NCBI RefSeq assembly: GCF_000150275.1
Contig: NW_002060946.1
Coordinates: 1,574,202 to 1,638,201, forward strand
DNA: 64,000 bases
DNA from: Trichoplax adhaerens
Taxonomy: Eukaryota > Placozoa > Uniplacotomia > Trichoplacea > Trichoplacidae
Reading direction: 5' to 3'
In this document: positions 51,280 to 63,345 of the stretch, piece after piece
How the letters are laid out: each line of letters begins with the position of its first letter
How positions within the stretch are numbered: the stretch's first letter is position 1
Made by a program: the position numbers and the translations under genes
The notes under the pieces: generated by a model
The model's database searches: none
What the model saw: only the letters and a program-made list of their open reading frames with translations
What the model was told of the DNA's origin: nothing

Positions 51280-51545
51280 ATTGCAACTATTTGGAAAGAT
51301 GATGATTGTGTTTTGCTTTCATAATCAATGTTGTTTTCCGGTGTTATAAACTACTGCAAGAGATGAAACAGTAGCTTCACGGAAAACAGAATCGAAAGTT
51401 CAATATACTAAAACTATAAACCGCAACACTTGATGGATGAGATTCTGTTTTACTTTCGAAATCGATTTTATTTTGCGGTATGATGAACTACTGCAAGAGA
51501 CTGAACCAATTGAAACCATACGGCAGATACTGTTATATGACTTTT
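51280..51545. repeat. 137-bp direct repeat with internal dyad symmetry
   Basis: The phrase aactactgcaagaga occurs at 51349 and 51486, with similar flanks (CTTTC.AAATC, TTTTCCGGTG/TTTTGCGGTA). Complementary words (ggaaaacagaatcgaaag against gattctgttttactttcg) could pair between the copies, so the block may be a decayed small mobile element. Confidence 0.6.
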
Positions 51546-53075
51546 AGTAGTTAATCTTCGAAATCTTAAAATTGAAAATCATCGGAGGTCCTTGAGAAAT
51601 ACACTTTCTCCAAAACATAGGCGTTGACCCAGCGTAGATATTGGTATAGGTTACCGTCATTGAATAGCTCAGTAAACTGTAGGTAATAAAGGAGCTTCCC
51701 TATGTGCTAAAAGTTGTTCCATTAGCCTAGGACAATCCTCAATCCATCTTAGTCGATCTTAATTAAGTAAAAGTTATTTCTTGAGCCAAGTTGAGCGTAT
51801 GCGTTTCCCTTTTAAAATCCCTCACAACGTGACTCGCGCGGTATGCGAGGCAATGTCCATGCAGGAGAGAGTTATACTCGTATATACAGTATATCTATCA
51901 CTAACTACAAGTAACATTAAAAGCGTATTCACATAATATTTTAAAAATGTTTTAATAAGGCATAATATTGACAGACTGCTAAAAGACTTTGATATAACGG
52001 ATAATTTGCTATGCCACATCTAGTATAAAGTATTTTCCACCTGAATTTTTCACGATAGTATAATGTAGTTGAGACTCCACAACAGTCTTTCTCATACCTT
52101 TACTTTTGGCTCTGTTTTGTTAAAACATCCATTGTACAAACACTATTTATAATTTACATGCTTCTCCAAAGTCTCAATAATGTGTCATCTAAACAAAGTA
52201 ACGGAGAATATTTTCATATTAGCCATCGATCTGTTAGTTTGAGTTTAGAACGGGAATATACATCTAGAATAAGATAGTAGTATGACTATCATACGTATTG
52301 TGCATGATATAGTTTAAATAGCCAGGGGAAAAAAGGATACATTATACTCCTACCTTATAGTGTTTTGCAACGAATAACAACTTGTGTAAAATAGAAATGT
52401 TACGCCTAAACAGAAATATCTTCACAACAGGAATAGGCGCGTTCTAAATGCACAGTAGACGTTATAAATTTTTTAATCAGTTAATAGGACGAAACGTATC
52501 TCAACTTAGTTGATGCATCTTCTTTAAAGTACAGTAAACAGCTTATCGTATTCGGAAATGACATGTTTATATGAAACTTAGATGCCTAAAGCAAAAAAAA
52601 CTGCATGATATCAACTTTTTATGAACAAGTCTTTGCTACAGCGTCATATAGAAGTGATCCATACTTGAACCTACCGTTAACGCGATAGCAGGAAGTTCCA
52701 TTTTACTATGCATGAAATACACAAAGGCTGTCGTCTTAGTTTCATGTAAAGGCAAACATATATAAATTTTTTAGCATATTGATAATGGTACTGTAACGGT
52801 TTAATATCTTGAAATTTTAATCGTATAACATGATTGCATAAAGCCAGTAATACGCACATAAATAAACTGCGTAAAAAGTCTTAATTATAAATATCTAGAT
52901 AATAACAGTAAGATTGTTGTTGTCATTTCCAATACGCACTATAATAACCATATCATTTATATTATAGAAAATTTTGAGTCATAAATTATTAAATATCAGT
53001 ATGATACAAGATGCATCAAAAATTCAAGAAAGATTTAATAAATATAACATAAATCGTGTCAATAAAACTTGATGT
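51546..53075. other. Downstream flank of FoxP, no gene recognised
   Basis: It presumably includes the FoxP 3' UTR near 53 kb. No further exon was recognised. Confidence 0.4.
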
Positions 53076-56000
53076 CTACTCTTCTATCGGCGATGATTTC
53101 ATCGTGGCATTATTATCACTGTCTTTTACTATTTCTTTTGCCTTCACAGGTTTTTGTGTATCCAGCCTGTCACTAATAATAAATTAATTAGATAAATATC
53201 GAAGATTTGAAATATTTAATAAAACATGCTCTTAATTACATAATAACGGTATACCCAAGCGTTACCAAATGCTGACTACAACAGATGGTATGCACTGATC
53301 TTTTTACTAGTTTTAAGGTCAGCTGATAATGAAGACCATGTCAAGATATTGTAGACAAAATAATTTCACAAATTTTTTACCTCTTATCGCTCATTAGGCC
53401 ATCTTTATCGAGACTGTTGCTATATCTGATTGCAGTACTTGTAATGCTGGATAATTTCGGTGAATGGTGTTCACTACATAGATGGTAATTAAATCATAAA
53501 TTTTAAAATTTATTATATTGATTTATACGCCTATAGGAATATGAAAACATTTAATGTAGGGAAAAATTACTAATGGTAGAAGCCTTTTGACTTATTTTTA
53601 AGGCTACTACTATGAGATCATGTTCCATTCATGACGAATAAATGGATTCATTCATACTTACATTTTCCTTTTACGATTATCGCTACCGTTAAAAGTCCAT
53701 ACGGCTCCGTTTAAAGTCTCCACGCGCACAAAGCATTGCTGTATCGATAAATTATGTCTAACAGCGTTCTATTATCAATAAATATATCAATTATCTTATC
53801 AAATTCATATAATGGCGCGATCAAGTAAACACTAAAGCTTTATGCCGTTAAAATGTATCAGTATGTATTGCGACTCAAAATTAAACGTCTTTCATATTTT
53901 TATTTTATTCATTATGCCCATTTACTATAAACGTAATCAACCTTCCAAGTAGCGGCATCTTCTTTATTTCTGAAGTATTTAAAGTGAGCAACAAACCAAT
54001 TATAAATTTCACTTAGTGATAACTGCTGATGCGGCGATTCTATAATTGCCTTAAAGAATAACACCACAATCATTAGCGTTAGCATGCATAACAAAATGAA
54101 AGCGCAATTAAAAATATCTAACTGGTATCAGGTAGTATCTACTGTATGTTATACTCATCGAAATGTCTTACTTGACGAATCATTGATGCATACGTAAATG
54201 GAGGGCGTTGATCATGAAGCTGATAATAATTTCGAGCTTTTTCTAATTCTACAATTTATAAGACAAAATATTTGTTCACAATATCGTTCGCAAATGAAAT
54301 ACCGTAAGGTTAAAATGTAGTCCATGCAAAATATAACGTCTTACACAAAGAAATACCTGACGTAATATCGCGAACTTCTAACTGATTTTTCCCGTGTCTT
54401 TTTCGACGAGGTATGATTGGTTCCTGTGATTTAGAAACTGGAGAATGTAAAGCTCCAAATGCAACATTCGATGGCGTGTAGTAAGGATATGAGTATCCAA
54501 ATTGTGGCATTTGTTGTATTGGCTGAAGCTTTTGTCCTTGCATTTCCTCCATCTTAAAATAAAAATTCATAATGTAATGCATATACAATTCTTCTATAGC
54601 AGGTAACAGTAAATGTTCGTTGTTAGGGAGATATCATTGCTATAGAAACCTGAGCAGTGGTAAGCTGTGAAAGTGTTGGTAAGACTTGTGCATTATTAAT
54701 ATTTTGATGCATGGCATAGTCGAGTGAATGAATTGGTGAGTACTACAATAACGGTTTATAATTAATTATTAATATGTTAAAATAATATAACGTATTTATA
54801 TGACCGTAAAATGTGTATTAGATCAGGGTTAACCAATAGTTTTACTAATTGAAAAAGTAGGTATATTTAAAGTGTAAAACACCTAAAAAGTTTTACCGGG
54901 GATACTTGTAAATGTTTAGTCATTGCTATCATTCGTTGTCTCTCTTTCAGTAGCTAAAATAATTGGTTTAAGATAACATTTATTTACAAGTTGATTGAAA
55001 AAAATTTTGTATTTTAAAGTTATGTAATTTTACGATAAATAAGTTAGTAGGACCTGGGATTCTAATATGGAAACAACTTGAATTTGAACTCTAGTTTGAG
55101 CAGTGCTTCTATCATCTAATTTATGATCCGTATTCAAATGCCTTATAAATAGACAAGACATAATAAAAATTCGATATTATGTTGTAAATTTCGGCAATAG
55201 TTTGTAAAATTTTAATAATGGTCATGCTATCCTTTTAAGAATACAGACAGTATACTTACCGTAAAAATTCATCAAACGTTTTTATCTTTGTTTCACAGCC
55301 TGGCCATTGACAAATTTCGTTATGGTATAAATCATGACCTTTATTATTTATGAAAATATCGAACATCAGACAGCAATTAACTGATGAAATGATAATGTAA
55401 AGGATTTCACCCCAAAAAAGAAAAAAAACTTAGATTTGTTCTAATGTCTTTTATTTTTGAAAAGTCAAGATATAGCATATCATGACAACAAGTCGTTCGA
55501 CAAGATGTGTGTAAAAAATACATACAGGGAGAGGAAGACGATGCAGATGATGGTACTGTTGAATTCCTGCTCCATTAAAAAATAAAAAATTAAAAACATT
55601 AAACATTCTAAAAGATTTTACTGTACACATCAAATTGTAGTCTAAATTAATAACAAATTTACAGTACTAACAAATGATCAAATCTTTCCAGTGTCTTATC
55701 ATGCAAAATAAACAATTATTAATGATATACGAGCATTTATGAAGATGTAGCTAAATAGACTACAAGGATACCTCTATCAATCTATCTAAATGTATATCGT
55801 TGTGTGTGTGTGTGTTATAACTGTTTGGTACAATTTTGACATTATCTAATAAAAATATTTTTTTCTCCACCTACCTATTATCGTAAGTAATAGTAGTAGA
55901 AGAATGCGATGGATCTAATATCGATCCCTGAAGTAAGGGATTATTTCGCATATCGGAATTCACAATACTTCCGCTTACGCCATGTTGATTAATTTTACCA

Positions 56001-56750
56001 TAGTTCATTGATGTAGAATTACCTGTGAGCATTCACAATAATAACATTTGAAAGAATTAATTTTCACATCAACTATTCTTGATAAATGAATAATATTTGA
56101 GCGATATTATCAACGTAAAGTTTTGCAATTCTAGGTGATACCGACTTAGATGTCCTTATATTTTTTCTTTAATAACATGTTCAAAGCGATATAAGAGTAC
56201 AGCGTGATAGACTTATCTGAAATGACTACTTACCCATCCAATTTGGTAAAATAGTAGTACTCTTTACAGATGAATCATGACCATGATCATCAGATATGCC
56301 ATCTTTAATATCCTTCACTTCTAAAGTTAATCGTTTACGATCCTTAACTTTATCACTACTTTTAACTTCTTTAGTTTGATACTGTCCTGGTTGTTCTTTA
56401 ACTCCTGAGGTTTCATTAATATTGAAATTATCTTTATCATTTTTTTTATTTTCGCATAAATCATAAGTATGCTGAGAATGAGGTGTTAACTTGGCTTGAT
56501 TAATTCCATAGCCATGGCTGTTTTTTATCCCCTCTTCATCCATGCTACCACCATCACTACCACTACTGATATGATTGTTATCGGTATCGCTTCCTTCAGC
56601 AAATCGAATTCGTGTAGGATGTGAATTTTTTCGTTGTTTACTTGTTGTATGACAAATATCTGTAAAAGGCGCCGATCGCTTTAACGATTCTTTAGTAGTG
56701 GTATCCCATGGTTTAGTATTGCGAAACATATCATATCGTTTGGTTGCCAT
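53076..56750 (-). CDS. FoxP: Forkhead transcription factor FoxP
   Basis: A nuclear DNA-binding regulator. Thirteen exons were joined by hand: 56750-56234, 56022-55875, 55566-55526, 55338-55260, 55141-55054, 54953-54897, 54742-54650, 54552-54357, 54248-54172, 54049-53942, 53768-53662, 53473-53381, 53172-53076. All phases agree, giving 566 residues. The start ATG has an in-frame TAA upstream. Residues 1-235 are polar and unfamiliar. A FoxP-type C2H2 zinc finger lies at C245, C250, H263 and H268 ([23 protein letters not shown]). The leucine-zipper-like dimer segment follows ([23 protein letters not shown]). The forkhead spans about 421-498: [27 protein letters not shown] and the recognition helix NAVRHNLS. 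The intron after AATWK matches the junction in vertebrate FOXP. The tail (504-566) is short and acidic. No PLNL CtBP motif was seen. Donors GTCCTA, GTTTCT and GTTGAT are weak but keep frame and alignment. Confidence 0.92.
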
Positions 56751-58585
56751 AAGACCGTAATTTTTTTACTTTTTTTAGTAACTAAATCTTGTAAAGAAAG
56801 AGTAATAAATAAATCATTAATTGCAATTAGTATTATACCATATATTCCAACGATTAAGATATTAAAAATACAGGCATTAAAGTAATTAAATCTTTATATC
56901 TGTATGTAATAAAATCTTTTTACCCAAAATTTTTAATGTTTTTTGTTTTGTTAACATACTAATTTTCAAGTGGTAATATAAAAAATTGCATTACTAGATG
57001 AGCAGAATAGTTATAAGTGTAGATAGGTGTTCCAAGTGAAAATAGATATGAATAAATAGCCATAGTACTGTTATTTTATTTTACAGTTAGAAATTTTTTG
57101 TATTGTATTGATAGATAGGTGGCTACAAATATGAGTGTAAGTGCATGATCCAAAGTGAAATAGACAAGGATCAATACTCATAATACCATTCTCGCTGTTT
57201 TGTATTTAATTTCTATTTGTATTATTCTTGTTATCTCTTAAAAGTGATTTCACCAATCAATGCGATGACATTTTTTCCCCATTGCACAATACCAATCTCT
57301 ACACTAGTAACAAAAAGCACCAGATAAAGCGTAGAATGACAACGATATCATAATAAGTAAGACACTTTAGAATGTCTTCTGTTCACTTATTATATCACAC
57401 ATCCAATCAAGTCTGTAGCTATGCATGTACACACATAGCCTATTATTCCCTACCATGTTCACTACTATAAATGATTTTATTATCCTATTTTCAATACGAA
57501 GGAAAGCTATCTAACCGATTTTTTAATATTATTTCCCAATAATGTTCTTGTCATCTCCCCCTCCTATTATTGTAATTGAATTGTCTTTTTGACATACATT
57601 AAAAATTCAGTCAATACAGAAATAGCCATACATATCAATCCGTTGTAAATATAATGATAGCAGAATGTCGTATTGTTTGCGTAAAATTCAAAGTCCACAT
57701 CAGGCATAACTTTCGAATGCCATCGGCTATAATACTTTGCACATGCATAGATAGACGTACAACATAGACAGACGTACAGCGTAAAACAATTATACACACA
57801 ATATACTTTACTAATGTATAGTTATACGTATAAAGTACCAACATTCCCACAACTATACATGCACATATGCAATCCATATGTATGTGCATTATACATTGTA
57901 GGATTGTAAGGACAGTTTGAATTTTGTATTATAATTGATAAAAAAGTATAAAATTCTTGGATCAATCTTTTCGTTAATCCTGAAATCTCTGAGTAGGTAC
58001 AAATTTGAAGATTAATTTAGGGCTTATAAACTAAAAGCTATCATCGTCTTCCTATTTACATTAGCAAAAAAAAAGAGGAATTTTTGATAAAGTCAATTTT
58101 ACGCAATTGTCTTTCAACCAGTAGCAAAATCTTGTCAATGCTATCGATCGATGCCTATTTTATAACGATGAATAGTTGTTTCAACATTTATTTTTTTGCA
58201 TCCAAATTCTTTTTGGATATTAAAATTATAACAGTATTCAACATTACCTTATTGAATATGTATACATAAATCTTATTCTTTAAGATGAATTGTCTTCATT
58301 TACCTCTTTCCAATAGTCTAAACCGCTATTTCTATTTCGTCAAGTATTTGTGGTTTCTATATCTATAAGTACGATATATCTTTATTCTACATTGACCATT
58401 TAGCAATGTATGATATAAGACTCTCTTTTTGAAGTCTTTATACATGTTAAGTAATGTTGAGGAATGTATGGGTAGAATTTTCTAAAGTAAAGAATCTTGA
58501 AATGAAGTACAATAAAATAAATAGAATGAAAACTATTGTGTATCATGTCAAGAGTAATATCACGCAATCTGTTACGAAAGGAAAC
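56751..58585. other. Upstream flank of FoxP, no gene recognised
   Basis: It likely holds the FoxP 5' UTR and promoter. Short frames only; the 61-codon plus-strand frame at 58084-58269 is not supported. Confidence 0.4.
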
Positions 58586-58635
58586 NNNNNNNNNNNNNNN
58601 NNNNNNNNNNNNNNNNNNNNNNNNNNNNNNNNNNN
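58586..58635. other. Assembly gap (50 N)
   Basis: A run of N directly precedes the poly-C repeat and probably marks a difficult homopolymer or repeat. Confidence 0.99.
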
Positions 58636-58815
58636 GGGATTTCTCCCCCAAAAGTGGATTTTTCCCCCCCCCCCCCCCAAAAAAAAAAAGAGATCTGCGT
58701 ATAAACGTACAGTATAATATGTACAATCTCAAGTGATTTCTCCTACATAAGTTGATATTTTCCCCCCCCCCCCCCCCAAAAAAAATAAGAGATCTGCATA
58801 TAAACGTATAATATG
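58636..58815. repeat. 98-bp tandem repeat with poly-C runs, two copies
   Basis: Each copy has GATTTCTCC, then AAGT.GATATTTT, a run of 15 or 16 C (58664-58678 and 58762-58777), a run of A, and GAGATCTGC.TATAAACGTA. The gap at 58586-58635 may hide more units. The poly-C could form an i-motif or, on the other strand, a G-quadruplex. Confidence 0.85.
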
Positions 58816-60939
58816 TCTATATAAAGAATTTTAATATGGACTCTAACTTTCTATCATACTGTAGATTTCAAAATTACTGTAATCTATACTGTTGTACTAA
58901 TAACATATCTCTATAGACGTCTATATCAGTATATGGCCTATAAGATACATCATTTACAGCTTCCACTGTCTATTTTACATATCGAAATATTCCAAATTCT
59001 TTTCAATACTGTGAATACTAATACAGTATATGCAATTTGAACTAGACGTATTTTAATGCTATCCTATCAAGAATTCAAATCTAAGTAGATCTTCTAATGG
59101 AAGGTATACCTAGACGCCTATTGCACATACTCTATTTCTATATTCCATCAGGGTATGGTTAAGTAAATGATAATCGAATGCAATGTCGACACCTATACGT
59201 CTTCCTATAATAACTTGACTTTTTGAATTGCTGAAGAGATTGTGCAGCAATTTATATTCAATAACCATGCTATAATATCGATTCTATACATTTCTCGAAA
59301 AAATCTTTCGACGTTATCAATTCCTCAAGCGTGTGTTATACACGATTGATTATTCAATCGTAAGCTATTTAACTAAAATAAGAGTTGTTGAATATAAAAA
59401 AGGGGAAAAGAAAAAAAAAATCACTGCAATGCATTCTTAGTTTAATTCTACCATTGGATGTCAGTTTAACATAAAATCAATGATTTAGGGTCGTTCTTTG
59501 ATCGAATTTATTGACAAATGTCAATTTGATATCGTCTATTGATGTCAGGTAGACCTTTCATAAAAAAATCTGCAATCATTTAACACTAATATACAAGTGA
59601 TTAGATTACGACAAGACCTATCTGAGTGTCAATACATTCAAGAGGACAGCTAGATTGGCAAGCCATCAGGAAAAACAAAGTAAAAATGATGAATGCTATA
59701 GAAGAGTAAATCAAAAAAGAGAATAATCTATCTGAATAGATACCATGATGAGGACAATATAATGTTTAACTCAATTGAATTTTGACTACTACGCGTATAG
59801 TTGAATTGATCTATTCTATCGGCAGTTGCTTAGTGTGCAAGGAACAATATCAAAATTTTAAATACAATTCTGCGATAATAACATTATTTCAATGATATTC
59901 TTGATATTTAAGTCAGTATACACACCAACCAGCTCATAATGATATGATAATATATATATTATCTATCTCGATACAAGTGCTTGTACTTGGAATAAGATAC
60001 GCATCATCAATTCCAAGAAGGAAAATGAATCCATACTTTCCCTTCCGCCTTTTTCTCTCTCTCTACAAGTAGTGTAGTTTTACAATTAATGATATCCAAT
60101 ACAGCCAAAATAGAACATATATCTCCAATTATGAAACGTCATAAGTAATCAAAAAACTTTCTACTGTCTATATTGTATATGTATATATATAGCGAAAAAT
60201 GCGACAAATTATCTTCACCACAAATAATCATAATAATCACTTGTAAATTCAAGCGAATTTGCTACGTGATGTATTTCAATTCTTGAAGTCTGTTACTGTT
60301 AAGTTCCATTTATTCTTATACATGGAATACATTGATTCTTATTTCAAGAATAGATCGTTGAAAGGTAAAAGGAAGATGATCATGATAATGAAAGTAGATT
60401 AATTTGCTAAAGTAATTTATTTTTTTATTGTGTCATTCAAATCGATAGATAGGTCTGATTTCCAACTTTTTCAAATAGTCGATCATCCAATCTTGCTTAG
60501 GTATTTCATACTACTACTATATTGCATAGGAGGTTGAAGAGAGAGAAAGAAAAAAAAAAATTGGAGAACTTGTCTATACACATGTAGAAGGAGGATAAAT
60601 AAAATATTAGTCGTAATGATTGATCGCATTGACAAGGTAGGGGACAACATAAGCTGGCAATCAATTTTCGATAGGATTGATAGAGGAGGAGCATTATTGT
60701 TGTTGTTTAAAAGTATGAGCAAATTTCGATTCAAATGAGACATACGATATGTAGAGGATATGTAGAGGATATGTATTCATGTAGTATATTAAGATTGTAT
60801 ACAATAAGAAATAACTATTTTTCTTTTTTGGACTTTAAGATAGCCAAGGTGAAGGAAATGAATAGACAACATTCCATAGGAGATTGATTGAAGCTTAGTC
60901 AAAAGTTGAAAAATGGATTATATCCTTTAGTTGACTTAC
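58816..60939. other. Intergenic, no gene recognised
   Basis: Minus-strand frames near 60483-60743 are low-complexity and cross a poly-A/T tract. No exon could be supported. Confidence 0.35.
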
Positions 60940-61054
60940 CGTCATTGAGAAATAGGTTATTGAATAACTTGATTCTCGTTCTACTCTCTTTCGCTCGCTT
61001 AGATACTACCATAGCGCCGTTGAATTTATAATAGCAAGAGTTCACACTCTTCAT
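60940..61054 (-). CDS. Possible first coding exon of unknown gene
   Basis: An ATG at 61054 opens 38 codons that end in a consensus donor (AATGACG^GTAAGTC). The peptide is basic in its middle (MVVSKRAKESRTRIK) and continues LFNNLFLND. No family is recognised and no convincing second exon was found downstream on this strand. Support rests on the clean donor and the non-repetitive composition. Confidence 0.25.
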
Positions 61055-61477
61055 ATTGAAAGTGGCTAACTTGGATCAGCCGAAATCAAGAAGAAAAAAG
61101 TAGAAATGCAGTGGATAATATTGAATAAAATCAAATTTCTTTTTCTTGTCAAGACATAAAAACAAAAATTTTAACACAATGATAATGCCTTAATTCTGTA
61201 GTGTAAAAGAATAATAATTAATTATTGGCGTGCTGTCATATTGGGAATTGATGAATAGAGTGAAAATTAATCATGTACTACATGTACAACACTGTCATGA
61301 TAGTTGTTCGTTATTGTTGTAAACTCATGTTCACTGTATGTAGAGTAGAATAGATCTTTTCCACACCCCTAGTCAAAAACATGGCGTAGTCGCAGAAAGG
61401 ATAATAAATTACAATAATTGGTATTTATCGAAGTCAAGTACATGATCTTAGTCGGTTAAAAACAATCGTTAATTTTA
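61055..61477. other. Intergenic, no gene recognised
   Basis: Nothing beyond AT-rich sequence was seen in this stretch, which lies upstream of the weak exon candidate. Confidence 0.35.
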
Positions 61478-61565
61478 TTTTTTTTTTTCTCTCTCTCTCT
61501 CTCTTTCCTCCTCAATATAATTATAATAGTTAGGAGAAAGAGGGAGGGAGGGAGAGAAAAACACA
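61478..61565. repeat. Polypyrimidine/polypurine imperfect inverted repeat
   Basis: A T run and (CT)n tract ending TTTCCTCCTC is followed, after about 20 AT-rich bases, by AGGAGAAAGAGGGAGGGAGG and GAGAAAA. The two arms are imperfect reverse complements and could form a hairpin. Confidence 0.7.
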
Positions 61566-62349
61566 AATCAGGCAATGTTTCTGTTCCTTTGATATGGCCA
61601 ACTCTTAATTTTCTACAATTGACAGCAATTAAATCAACTTGATGTCATAGTGTAGAAGATCTATACCCGCTTCAATTTTACTTTTTTTTTTTTCTTTAGC
61701 AATGTTCATAGGATCGACTTTCATATTAACTTATCCAAGTAATAATAAATGCAACTGTAAAGAGAAGAACTAACATTTCATTCATGGAAAGTAAAGGATA
61801 AAAATACAAAAGGTAGAGATCGCCAATTCTTGACATTGACCAAAGGCCATCATGGCTAAACAATGTCATCCATTTTACTACGACCAAAAGCACAATGTTA
61901 GGAGTATTCTGAATCGGTCAAATTTGACTCCATTCTATCAATACTTTTAACCTCAATATTTCTCAAGGATCCAATCAACTTACAATTTGACATAAGACTT
62001 CAATCAACTGGACAGTATCACTGGAGTAATGGACGACATCGCTTCTGACTAATATGGACCAGTAGGAAATCAAGCATATCAATCAATCAATCCATCCTTC
62101 ATCATCTAATGGATTGATACCAAATCAGCCAAAGGGCATTTTTCATTCTACTATTTCATCGCTGCTATTATACCTAGGAATATCTCTTGCTAACAACAAC
62201 ATGGATCTTTTCCTTCATCCCTCATGATCCATCAGGCATGAAGAGAGTATTTTCCTATCATTTACTTTGCCTTTCTGTACAAAGTGACAATGTCGTCATA
62301 CAGCCAACAACGAGTGCATCTGCAAGAGCAGCTAAAAACGAATTATCCT
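61566..62349. other. Intergenic, no gene recognised
   Basis: It contains another T run near 61681-61693. No exon was recognised. Confidence 0.35.
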
Positions 62350-62905
62350 ATTTTGCTTCTTTTTAAATCTGTCATACAATTACTTCTCGCTGTTTAGAGC
62401 GATATTATTGTACGGAATAGAAAGTCAATGTCATATTTAAGCAATCAATTTTAGAGTAGCAAAGAGCAGACCAGCACGCACTCGATATTTCCAAAAGTAC
62501 TGTTTGGAAAAATGAGGATTATAGCAACACTGTTGTAACGCAAAGCAGGAGTGCCTGCATAGTCCATGTCTTCATTTTTCCAAGAAAACGATATCAGCTA
62601 ATCCTTGTATTTACTACTGCATAAGTTATTATTATTTTTGCTGTTCATGCCGATATCGTGGTAAGGAATAGAAAGTCAATGTCATATTAAGCAATGGGTT
62701 TTAGAATAGCAAAGAGCAAACTTGTACACACAGGAGATTTTTCAAAAGTAGTGGTTAGAAAAGGAAGATTACAGTAAGCATTGGTCAATACCGTCATGGA
62801 GCAAAAGTAGACGTATAGTCCATGTCTTCATTTTCCAAGAAAATGACATCAGCTAATGCTTGCATTGACTACCACGTAAATTATTATTTTTGCTTCTTTT
62901 CTGAT
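62350..62905. repeat. ~251-bp tandem duplication
   Basis: The phrase ggaatagaaagtcaatgtca starts at 62414 and at 62665. Both copies continue with AGCAAAGAGCA, then GTCCATGTCTTCATTTT, CCAAGAAAA and ATCAGCTAAT. Divergence is moderate, with small indels. Confidence 0.85.
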
Positions 62906-62933
62906 CGGCTAATCAAATTAGTTAATATACTGT

Positions 62934-63345
62934 ACTGTAAAAGTGGCTAGAAGCGAAGGTAGAAAGCAGACTTTAATTAATTAAAGAGGATGAACATGCG
63001 GTCTATTATTTTCATTGACGAAGCACGAGTATCCTTGTCGTCCATCAATAGCAAGATTATTTAGCATTTTATTGAGGATAAGGACAACTTGCAAGGTTTA
63101 TCAAGTTGGTTACGATATTGTAAAAGTAGCTAGAAGTGGACGTGGAAAGCAGACTTGAAAGAGGATGATCAAGCGGTCCATCATCTTCATTGATGAAGCA
63201 TGAGCATCCTTGTCGTCCATCAATAGCAAGATTATTTAGCATTTTATTGAGGATAAGGGCGACTTGCAAGGTTAATTAAGTTGGTTAAAATACTGTAAAA
63301 GTGGTTAGAAGCTGACGTAGAAAGCATGCTTTTAAGATTAGAGAG
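62934..63345. repeat. ~180-bp tandem repeat, two copies and a partial third
   Basis: Units start at about 62934, 63117 and 63292 with TGTAAAAGT.G.TAGAAG, then GAAAGCA.. . The first two share a nearly identical block (ccttgtcgtccatcaatagc and ttatttagcattttattgag). A minus-strand frame at 63069-63269 is a repeat product. Confidence 0.88.

Noticed and set aside
60483-60743. Minus-strand frame with Asn and Phe runs
   Set aside because: The runs come from simple sequence (GTTGTTGTT, poly-A); it does not continue the exon candidate at 60940-61054 in frame.
34891-62000. Frequent TACTGTA/TACAGTA words in intergenic DNA
   Set aside because: They look frequent by eye, but I could not count them against expectation in AT-rich sequence, so no claim is made.
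63069-63269. 66-codon minus-strand frame
   Set aside because: It lies across two ~180-bp repeat units and shows no independent coding evidence.
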